11,466 nucleotides of DNA from an uncultured Eubacteriales bacterium (lineage in GTDB: Bacteria > Bacillota > Clostridia > Oscillospirales > Oscillospiraceae): positions 1-11,466 of the forward strand of contig CABSBF010000057.1 of the NCBI GenBank assembly GCA_902475855.1. The letters are read 5' to 3'. How positions within the stretch are numbered: position 1 is the first letter of the stretch; every line of letters begins with the position of its first letter. A model generated the notes under the pieces. The model was not told the DNA's origin, did not search any database, and saw nothing but the letters and a program-made list of their open reading frames with translations. Positions 5,451 through 11,466 of the stretch are shown piece after piece. The position numbers were made by a program, and so were the translations under genes.

Positions 5451-7301
5451 TTGGATTTACTGAGTCAGATTGGCACACGTGAGGATCTTCTGGCGCTGAA
5501 TGAGCGGCAGCTCGAGCAGCTCTGCGAGGAGATCCGGCAGTTTCTTGTGCTGAACGTTGCGCATACCGGCGGACACCTCGCCTCGAATCTGGGCGTGGTG
5601 GAGCTGTCTGTTATGCTGGAACGTGTGTTTGACACTTCTAAAGATCGGCTGCTGTTCGATGTCGGACATCAGTCCTATGTGCATAAAATACTTACCGGCC
5701 GGCGCGAGCAGTTTCGCACTTTGCGGACATACGGCGGCCTTGCCGGGTTTCCGAAGCCATCGGAAAGCGAGACGGATGCCTTCGTTGCAGGTCACGCTTC
5801 CAGCGCGGTTTCCACGGCGCTTGGCATGGCCAGGGCAAGAACGCTCCTGAAACAGGATTATCATGTGATCGCCCTGATGGGTGACGGCGCCATGACCGGC
5901 GGGCTCGCCTATGAAGGCATGAATGATGCAGGAGAGAGCAACGAGCCGCTCATCGTCATTCTGAATGACAACGGGATGTCCATTACGCCGAACGTCGGCG
6001 GCATTGCGCGGCATCTCGGCCTTATCCGCACCCGTCCGGGGTATTTCCGCATCAAGAAGGCCTACCGTGCCGTTACCAATGCGCTGCCGGGCGGTAAAGC
6101 GTTTTACCGAATGACGCACCGGCTGAAGGAACGCTGGAAGCGGATGCTCCTTGGCAGCACGCTGTTTGAGGAAATGGGCTTTGAATATTACGGCCCGGTG
6201 GATGGACACGATCTGAAACGCCTGGAATATATGCTCAAGCTGGTCAGAGACTGCAAGCGCCCCGTGTTGCTGCACGTAATCACCCACAAGGGCAGAGGCT
6301 ATCTTCCGGCCGAATTGAATCCGGATGTCTTCCATGGCATCGGCACTTTTGACCCGGTGGACGGGCATACGCCGCAGAATGCGCACCTGCCCGGCTTTTC
6401 CGACACATTCGGGAAGACTCTGTGCGATCTTGCGAGAACCGAACCGCGGTTATGCGCCGTTTCTGCTGCGATGATTCGCGGAACCGGTCTTGCGGAGTTT
6501 CATGAGGAGTATCCGGAGCGCTGCTTCGATGTCGGCATTGCGGAAGGACACGCTGTTGCCATGGCCGGAGGCCTTGCAAAGCAGGGAATGCTCCCTGTTG
6601 TGGCAATTTACTCGACCTTTTTGCAGCGCGCTTACGATATGATTTTGCAGGATGTTTCCATGCTGGATCTGCATGTCGTGTTCGCGGTAGACCGTGCGGG
6701 GCTGGTCGGCGGAGACGGGGAGACACATCACGGACTGTTTGATGTCAACTTCCTGCGTTCCGTGCCGAATATGCAGGTGCTCTGCCCGGCCAATCAGGAA
6801 GAGCTGGAGCTGATGCTGCGCCGCGCAGTTCTGGAAATGAAGGGGCCTGTGGCGGTTCGTTATCCGCGCGGCTGCGACGGCGCGTATACGCAGGCTGCGG
6901 CGTCACCTCTGCTGCGCCCGGGGCAGGATATTACGCTTCTCAGCTACGGGACGCTTATCAATCAGGTGTTTCGCGCTGCGGAGCTGCTGGAAAAGCAGGG
7001 AATTTCCGCAGAGGTTCTGAAGCTTCCGTCCGTCAAACCGATTGATTATTCCGCCATCCGGGCCTCCGTGCGCAAGACCGGACATCTTTTGATTGCAGAG
7101 GAGGCGGTCTGCATCGGCTGCGCAGGCAAGGAAATCGCGGCGGCGCTTCGCGCCGAGGGGATAAATCCGGCGATTCGCCTGTGCAATGCCGGGGATCGCT
7201 TTGTGCCGCACGGCGCAGTCAGCGACCTTTACCGGCTGCTGGGACTGGACGCCGAATCCCTTGCGAAAACTGCGCTGGAGGTGCTGGGTCATGAAACATA
7301 A
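5451..7301 (+). CDS. dxs: 1-deoxy-D-xylulose-5-phosphate synthase
   Basis: This thiamine-diphosphate enzyme condenses pyruvate and glyceraldehyde 3-phosphate into DXP, the entry step of the MEP isoprenoid pathway. Its 616 residues match the family. Visible marks are TGGHLASNLG (H42), the ThDP motif beginning GDGAMTGG (D145) and running to NDNGMSI, the catalytic-glutamate segment VGIAEGHAV (E365, with Gly where many homologues have Gln), DRAGLVGGDGETHHG, and a C-terminal transketolase domain. The start is TTG 5451. An in-frame stop at 5445–5447 rules out anything earlier, and the ribosome binding site is weak (AGGT at 5437). It follows oapA by 24 bases and overlaps tlyA by 11, so it is probably co-transcribed with OLE RNA. 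Confidence 0.97.
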   Translation: MDLLSQIGTREDLLALNERQLEQLCEEIRQFLVLNVAHTGGHLASNLGVVELSVMLERVFDTSKDRLLFDVGHQSYVHKILTGRREQFRTLRTYGGLAGFPKPSESETDAFVAGHASSAVSTALGMARARTLLKQDYHVIALMGDGAMTGGLAYEGMNDAGESNEPLIVILNDNGMSITPNVGGIARHLGLIRTRPGYFRIKKAYRAVTNALPGGKAFYRMTHRLKERWKRMLLGSTLFEEMGFEYYGPVDGHDLKRLEYMLKLVRDCKRPVLLHVITHKGRGYLPAELNPDVFHGIGTFDPVDGHTPQNAHLPGFSDTFGKTLCDLARTEPRLCAVSAAMIRGTGLAEFHEEYPERCFDVGIAEGHAVAMAGGLAKQGMLPVVAIYSTFLQRAYDMILQDVSMLDLHVVFAVDRAGLVGGDGETHHGLFDVNFLRSVPNMQVLCPANQEELELMLRRAVLEMKGPVAVRYPRGCDGAYTQAAASPLLRPGQDITLLSYGTLINQVFRAAELLEKQGISAEVLKLPSVKPIDYSAIRASVRKTGHLLIAEEAVCIGCAGKEIAAALRAEGINPAIRLCNAGDRFVPHGAVSDLYRLLGLDAESLAKTALEVLGHET

Positions 7302-8094
7302 GGAACGCCTTGATGTTCTGTTGGTCGAAAAGGGTTTGTGCGAGAGTCGGAGCCGTGCGCAGGCAGTCATTATGAGCGGCGAGGTCTATGTCAACGGACA
7401 GAAGTCGGACAAGCCAGGTACGCCGACGGACGCGGAGGCGGAGATCGAGGTGCGCGGGAACATCTGCCCCTATGTCAGCCGCGGCGGCTTGAAGTTGGAG
7501 AAGGCGTTGCGCGATTTTGGCGTCGATCCGACCGGCTTGACCTGCTTGGATTCCGGCGCCTCTACCGGAGGCTTTACCGATTGCCTGCTGCAAAACGGCG
7601 CAAAGCAGGTTTTTGCCATCGACGTCGGCTATGGACAGCTCGCGTGGAGCATCCGCACGGATCCCAGAGTTGTGTGCATGGAACGCACAAATATCCGATA
7701 TGTCACATCGGAACAGCTTGGCGTGCCAGTGCAGCTTGCGGTCATTGATGTGTCGTTTATCTCCCTGCGGATCGTCCTTCCGGCGGTCAAAGCGCTCTTG
7801 AGCGCAGATGGGCAGATCGTCTGTCTGATTAAACCGCAGTTTGAAGCGGGCAAAGAGAATGTCGGCAAGAAGGGAGTCGTCCGCGACCCGGCGGTGCATC
7901 AGGCAGTGCTGGAGAGCTTTCTTCGCCTTGCCGATGAAATGCAGATGACTGTCCGCAATCTGACCTTTTCACCCGTCAAGGGGCCTGAAGGAAACATCGA
8001 ATTTCTGGGACATCTGTCTATGCTGCCGGAGGGCGCGTTCCTTCCGGATACCGCAGCGCTGGTCGCTGCTGCGCATGAGAAGCTGAATGTATGA
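7291..8094 (+). CDS. tlyA: TlyA-family S4/FtsJ RNA methyltransferase
   Basis: This 267-residue protein has an N-terminal S4 RNA-binding domain (about 6–57, RLDVLLVEKGL...VNG) and an FtsJ/RrmJ-type SAM methyltransferase domain. The SAM loop is DSGASTGGFTD (87–97). The expected catalytic set is K68 (RGGLKLE), D153 (VIDVSF), K181 (IKPQFE) and E237 (GNIEFL), all present. Family members 2'-O-methylate rRNA (mycobacterial TlyA) or have been called haemolysins; the methyltransferase role is better supported by this sequence. The ATG at 7291 has GGAGG (7277–7281) upstream inside dxs. The longer frame starting at 7186 lies within dxs and is rejected. The end overlaps nadK by ATGA. Confidence 0.95.
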   Translation: MKHKERLDVLLVEKGLCESRSRAQAVIMSGEVYVNGQKSDKPGTPTDAEAEIEVRGNICPYVSRGGLKLEKALRDFGVDPTGLTCLDSGASTGGFTDCLLQNGAKQVFAIDVGYGQLAWSIRTDPRVVCMERTNIRYVTSEQLGVPVQLAVIDVSFISLRIVLPAVKALLSADGQIVCLIKPQFEAGKENVGKKGVVRDPAVHQAVLESFLRLADEMQMTVRNLTFSPVKGPEGNIEFLGHLSMLPEGAFLPDTAALVAAAHEKLNV

Positions 8095-8948
8095 AAAAAG
8101 TAGTCATGACCCCGAATCCCTATCGGGACCGCAATTTCAAGTATGCAAATCTGGCGGAAAAGATCCTCCATGAAGCGGGAATCGAAACCAGGATCTGCCT
8201 GGCCTTTGATGTTGACAGGAATTTTGAACTTCCGACCGACGTGATTCTGCATGATCTGACGCAGGAACTGCGCGATGCAGACCTTTTGATCTGCTTCGGC
8301 GGCGACGGCACAATCCTCCACGCCTCAAAGGCGGCCACCCGCGCGGGCGTTCCCATTCTGGGCGTCAACATCGGAACGATGGGCTTCATGGCGGAGCTGG
8401 AAAACACACAGATGAAGGAGCTGGCTCGCCTTGCCACCGGCGACTACACGGTGGAGGAACGCATGATGCTGCATGTTCGCGTGGAGCATGATGGTCAGGT
8501 CATTCTGCGTGAGGATGCGCTCAATGACGCCGTGATCACGAAGAGTGCTGTTGCGCGCATTATTCAGCTCGGCGTTTCCTGCGACGGCGTTGAGATGATG
8601 TGCTTCGGCGGTGACGGAGTGATCGTCAGCACACCTACGGGCTCTACGGCCTATTCCATGTCTGCCGGCGGCCCCATTGTGGAGCCAAACGCGCAGAACA
8701 TTATCATTACCCCCATTTGCGCGCACGATATGCGCTCTAAGACGGTTGTTACTGCCGCCGACCGTGTGATCTGCGTGGATATTGGGCGCATCGGCAGAAA
8801 AAGCGCCTTCCTTTCTGTGGATGGCGGTCGCGCCCTGCGGCTGAGTACGGACGACCGCATTACCATTACCCGATCAAAATACGTTACGAAATTGATTCAT
8901 TTATCCGAACGCAGCTTTTTCGAAATCATCAAAAATAAATTTAAGTGA
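8091..8948 (+). CDS. nadK: NAD kinase
   Basis: This 285-residue cytoplasmic enzyme phosphorylates NAD to NADP. The signature GGDGT is at residues 70–74 (ICFGGDGTILHA). It is followed by GVNIGTMGFMAEL, the N/D motif in ALNDAVI (N145-D146), and the long conserved segment DGVIVSTPTGSTAYSMSAGGPIV. The length is normal for the bacterial family. The ATG overlaps the tlyA stop (ATGA), indicating translational coupling. A nadK gene between tlyA and argR is a common order in Clostridia. I see nothing unusual in it. Confidence 0.97.
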   Translation: MKKVVMTPNPYRDRNFKYANLAEKILHEAGIETRICLAFDVDRNFELPTDVILHDLTQELRDADLLICFGGDGTILHASKAATRAGVPILGVNIGTMGFMAELENTQMKELARLATGDYTVEERMMLHVRVEHDGQVILREDALNDAVITKSAVARIIQLGVSCDGVEMMCFGGDGVIVSTPTGSTAYSMSAGGPIVEPNAQNIIITPICAHDMRSKTVVTAADRVICVDIGRIGRKSAFLSVDGGRALRLSTDDRITITRSKYVTKLIHLSERSFFEIIKNKFK

Positions 8949-8958
8949 GGAAACTGCA

Positions 8959-9411
8959 ATGAAGGCTGAACGGCAAAGACGAATTATTGAGCTGATTACT
9001 GAAAAGAACATTGAAACACAGGAGCAACTTCTGGCAGAACTGCACAAAAGCGGTTTTAAGAGCACACAGGCGACGATTTCACGCGATATCAAGGAACTCC
9101 AGATCGTCAAATCCCTTGACGGTATGGGCGGCTATCGCTATGGGATACCACACAAAAACGAGCACGATCGCTTTGGAGCGCGCTTCCGCGTGATTTTTAA
9201 GGAGTGCGTCAATAGCCTGGACTATGCACAGAATCTGATTATCGTCAAGACCATGCCCGGACTTGGTGCGGCTGCCGGTGCAAACATTGACGCGCTGAAG
9301 ATGCCGACAGTTCTTGGAACACTGTCTGGTGACGATACAACACTGGTCATTATGCGCGATAACGAATCAGCGGCGGATTTCTGCGCTGATATCCGTAAAA
9401 TGCTGGAGTAA
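8959..9411 (+). CDS. argR: Arginine repressor ArgR/AhrC
   Basis: This 150-residue transcription factor senses arginine. The N-terminal winged helix includes the recognition segment TQATISRDIKEL (36–47, with S41-R42-D43). The C-terminal oligomerisation and arginine-binding domain shows GLGAAAGANID (101–111) and GTLSGDDTTLV (120–130), where the Asp pair binds arginine in characterised homologues. The start ATG follows GAGGAA, with a 10-base gap after nadK. Placement between nadK and recN is standard in Firmicutes and does not imply that the neighbours are arginine-regulated. I saw no obvious ARG box inside the window. Confidence 0.96.
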   Translation: MKAERQRRIIELITEKNIETQEQLLAELHKSGFKSTQATISRDIKELQIVKSLDGMGGYRYGIPHKNEHDRFGARFRVIFKECVNSLDYAQNLIIVKTMPGLGAAAGANIDALKMPTVLGTLSGDDTTLVIMRDNESAADFCADIRKMLE

Positions 9412-9426
9412 AAGAGGGGAAGCGTC

Positions 9427-11076
9427 ATGCTCCGTCTGCTGCACATCGAAAATATTGCCGTGATCGAGCGGGCGGACATCCTGTTCGAGCGTGGCTTCAA
9501 TGTCTTGACCGGCGAAACCGGCGCGGGTAAATCCATCGTGATTGATGCGATTTCTGCCATCCTCGGCGAGCGCGCCTACCGCGATATGATCCGAACCGGC
9601 AGACAAAAGGCGGCTGTCCGCGCGATTTTTGAGGATGTTCCGGAAACTGCGTGGTTTGCGGAGAACGACGTCCCCTATGCCGCGGAAACGACCATTCAGC
9701 GCGAGATTTATCTCGACGGGAAAAACGTCTGCAAGGTCAATGGCGTTCCGGTTACGGTAACGGTGCTCAAACAACTCGGCATTCAACTGATCAATATCCA
9801 CGGACAGCACGATTCCGCTGCGCTTTTTGATGAAAACTATCACCTGAGCTTTTTGGACAGCTATGCCTGCGATGAATCCTTATTGGATGCTTATCGGCAG
9901 AGATACCAAAACGTTCTCTCCCTGCGCCGCGAGATCGAGCGGCTGAGCATGGACGAGAGTGAAAAACTCCGCCGCACGGAAACGCTTAAGTACCAGATTG
10001 AAGAAATCTCCCGTGCGGAGCTAAAGCCGGGGGAGGATGATGCTCTGGAATCCCTGCGCAGACTGCTGCAAAACTCCGAAAAGCTTTCCGAGGGCCTGCA
10101 GGATGCGGCTTCCTGCATTGATGGTGGGGACGACTCCGAGGGTGCGGCATCCCTGCTTTCCGAGGCGGAACATGCGCTTGCGCGTATTGTTCGTTTTGAT
10201 GACAGTTTGTCGCAGCTTCACGATACGGCTTCCGATCTGATGTATCAGCTTCAGGATGTGGCGGAGCAGCTTCGCGACAGGCTGTATCAACTATCCTATT
10301 CTGCGGATGAGCTGGAGCGGATCGAGGCAAGATTGGACACCATCCACCGGCTGCGCCGGAAGTATGGCGCGTCCTGTGCGGATATCCTGACATTTTTGGC
10401 TTCGGCGCAGAAAGAACTGGATGAGATTGAATTTGCGGGTGACCGCGTGGAGCAGCTCAGGGGAAAACTTCAAAAAGAAGAAAAGGCGGCATGGGATGCT
10501 GCACTTCTGCTGCGTGCGGCGCGAAAAGATGCCGCAGACGGCCTGACAGCGCGAATTCTGGAGGAGCTTGCCCAGCTCGATATGAAAAAAGTGCAGTTTT
10601 CCTGTAAATTTACGGAGACTGAGCTTTCCCCGGTCGGCGCAGATGTGGTCGCATTTTATATGTCCGCCAACTTGGGAGAAGCGCTCAAACCGCTGAACAA
10701 GGTTGCCTCCGGCGGCGAGTTGGCACGCATCATGCTGGCGCTGAAGAATGTACTGGCGGAGAAGGATCACGTGCCGACGCTGATTTTTGACGAGGTGGAT
10801 ACCGGTGTTTCCGGGCGTGCAGCGCAGCGTGTGGCGGAGAAGCTGCATCAGGTGTCACAAAGCAAGCAGGTTTTGTGCGTTACACATCTGCCGCAGATTG
10901 CAGCGCTGGCTGACACGCATCTTCTGATCGCCAAGGGAGAGCACGACGGGCGAACCTTTACCACTGTTGAGCCGCTCAATCTGGAAGGAAGAAAAGCGGA
11001 GTTGGCTCGTATTATCGGCGGCGCCAGCATTACGGAAACTACCCTGAAAAGTGCGGAAGAAATGCTTCGCCATTAA
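9427..11076 (+). CDS. recN: DNA repair protein RecN (SMC-like ATPase)
   Basis: This 549-residue SMC-like protein acts early at DNA double-strand breaks. It has an N-terminal ATPase half with Walker A GETGAGKS (29–36) and INIHGQHD, a long central region rich in Glu, Leu and Arg consistent with coiled coils (about 150–370), and a C-terminal half with the signature ASGGE (S428–E431) and Walker B FDEVDTG (D455, E456). Length and motif order are complete for the family. The ATG at 9427 lies 15 bases after argR, behind AGAGGGGAAG. It is the last gene of the cluster. Only 15 bases separate its stop from the next promoter, and I see no clear terminator hairpin there. Confidence 0.96.
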   Translation: MLRLLHIENIAVIERADILFERGFNVLTGETGAGKSIVIDAISAILGERAYRDMIRTGRQKAAVRAIFEDVPETAWFAENDVPYAAETTIQREIYLDGKNVCKVNGVPVTVTVLKQLGIQLINIHGQHDSAALFDENYHLSFLDSYACDESLLDAYRQRYQNVLSLRREIERLSMDESEKLRRTETLKYQIEEISRAELKPGEDDALESLRRLLQNSEKLSEGLQDAASCIDGGDDSEGAASLLSEAEHALARIVRFDDSLSQLHDTASDLMYQLQDVAEQLRDRLYQLSYSADELERIEARLDTIHRLRRKYGASCADILTFLASAQKELDEIEFAGDRVEQLRGKLQKEEKAAWDAALLLRAARKDAADGLTARILEELAQLDMKKVQFSCKFTETELSPVGADVVAFYMSANLGEALKPLNKVASGGELARIMLALKNVLAEKDHVPTLIFDEVDTGVSGRAAQRVAEKLHQVSQSKQVLCVTHLPQIAALADTHLLIAKGEHDGRTFTTVEPLNLEGRKAELARIIGGASITETTLKSAEEMLRH

Positions 11077-11091
11077 ATACCGTTTTTCCTC

Positions 11092-11119
11092 TTGACAAAC
11101 GCGGCCGGGGTGGTATAAT
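11092..11119 (+). promoter_or_regulatory. Strong promoter of the T-box-controlled unit
   Basis: A perfect TTGACA (11092–11097), a 16-bp spacer and a perfect TATAAT (11114–11119) are joined by an extended −10 TG at 11111–11112. The predicted start is near 11126. This is the closest to consensus of the window's promoters, as expected for a gene whose control happens afterwards by attenuation. Confidence 0.92.
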
Positions 11120-11125
11120 ACTGTC

Positions 11126-11396
11126 AACTGAATCAAAAGCAATGACGAAGACGGAATTGGCCGAGCGTCTTTCAGAGAGCCGGGGGCGGTGGAAGCCCGG
11201 CAGACAACGCCAGGTTTTCCTATCACTTCCGAGCTGAAGCTCCCAAAGTACGCGAGTAGGGGCTTTCGTGATGGCTGCGTAAAGGCCTAGGGCTTGTTGG
11301 AGTCTGAAAGTGGCGCGGGATTCCGCGCAATTTGAGTGGTACCGCGGGGATTGTATATCAAGACTCGTCTCAAAGAAATTTGAGACGAGTCTTTTT
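11126..11396 (+). promoter_or_regulatory. T-box leader, specifier AUC (isoleucine)
   Basis: This is a tRNA-sensing attenuator. Stem I is recognised by AGAGAGCC (11174–11181) and the apical segment GGGCGGTGGAAGCCCGGC (11184–11201), close to the same part of the B. subtilis glyQS leader. CGGAA (11152–11156) pairs with TTCCG (11227–11231) below the specifier loop. The codon in the specifier position is ATC (11222–11224), followed by A and CTTCCGAGC, aligning with GGC in glyQS. The T-box GTGGTACCGCGG (11336–11347) offers UGGU to an uncharged tRNA ending ACCA, and tRNA-Ile has A73. The GAA usually just before the specifier is absent here, so the amino-acid assignment is less certain than the T-box itself. 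Confidence 0.93.
11361..11396 (+). terminator. T-box regulated intrinsic terminator
   Basis: The perfect 14-bp stem AGACTCGTCTCAAA (11361–11374) and TTTGAGACGAGTCT (11379–11392) has a GAAA tetraloop and a run of T to 11396. It begins 13 bases after the T-box sequence and competes with the antiterminator. Uncharged tRNA should prevent its formation and allow transcription of the gene at 11419. Confidence 0.95.
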
Positions 11397-11418
11397 ATAT
11401 TTGCAAAGGAGAGGAAAG

Positions 11419-11466
11419 ATGAAATTGAGTATAAAGGTGAAGATCAAGGTGGGTGGTATGTTGTTT
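11419..11466 (+). CDS. Start of an unidentified gene, cut by the window end
   Basis: The ATG at 11419 follows AAAGGAGAGG (11405–11414) and opens a frame of 16 codons (MKLSIKVKIKVGGMLF) to the window edge. It is under T-box control. The residues do not look like the start of isoleucyl-tRNA synthetase. A basic start turning hydrophobic would suit a membrane protein such as a transporter or sensor, but that is a guess. A second ATG at 11458, preceded by AAGGTGG, could be the real start. Confidence 0.55.
   Translation, partial: MKLSIKVKIKVGGMLF

Noticed and set aside
7186..7290. Upstream start for tlyA inside dxs
   Set aside because: The extra residues are a frame-shifted reading of the dxs C-terminus. 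The ATG at 7291 has a good ribosome binding site and matches the family N-terminus.
1..11466. tRNA, rRNA, CRISPR arrays, insertion sequences, attachment sites
   Set aside because: No tRNA cloverleaf, regularly spaced repeats, transposase-like frame or terminal inverted repeats were seen by eye.

Overview
The window looks like the chromosome of an anaerobic Firmicute of the class Clostridia, most likely in or near the Ruminococcaceae/Oscillospiraceae. The evidence is the gene order dxs–tlyA–nadK–argR–recN, strong AGGAGG-type ribosome binding sites, extended −10 promoters (TGnTATRAT), TTG starts, a T-box leader and moderately GC-rich coding sequence with AT-rich control regions. Every confident gene is on the + strand. 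I see no tRNA, rRNA, CRISPR array, insertion sequence or phage gene.

Layout. Positions 1–341 are AT-rich and hold no confident gene: a short dyad, a possible 37-codon ORF, an intrinsic terminator and a promoter. Next is a single-gene unit (342–1334) for a YhaM-type OB-fold/HD phosphohydrolase with its own terminator. A metal-efflux operon follows (1498–3982): an SmtB/CzrA-type ArsR repressor, a free-standing heavy-metal-associated (HMA) domain protein and a P1B-type Zn/Cd/Pb ATPase, behind a promoter packed with TTCAA/TTGAA dyads and ended by a strong terminator.

The most interesting part is 4159–5426. A stretch of about 600 bases has no credible reading frame but contains many helices and starts at a good extended −10 promoter. 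Its two ends are perfectly complementary (GGTGGCG at 4194–4200 with CGCCACC at 4795–4801). Directly behind it is a 199-residue, lysine-tailed membrane protein with a D-x3-D motif, followed by dxs. RNA size, partner protein and synteny together identify an OLE (ornate, large, extremophilic) RNA and its membrane partner OapA. This is one of the largest and least understood structured bacterial RNAs, here apparently in a mesophile-like clostridial genome and next to a metal exporter.

Downstream, dxs (isoprenoid precursor synthesis), tlyA (S4/FtsJ RNA methyltransferase), nadK (NAD kinase), argR (arginine repressor) and recN (DNA repair ATPase) are packed with overlaps or gaps of at most 15 bases and probably share the OLE/oapA transcript. 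No terminator is visible between oapA and recN. The window ends with a consensus promoter, a complete T-box leader (specifier AUC read as isoleucine; T-box UGGU fits a tRNA with A73), a perfect 14-bp terminator and the first 16 codons of an unidentified gene.
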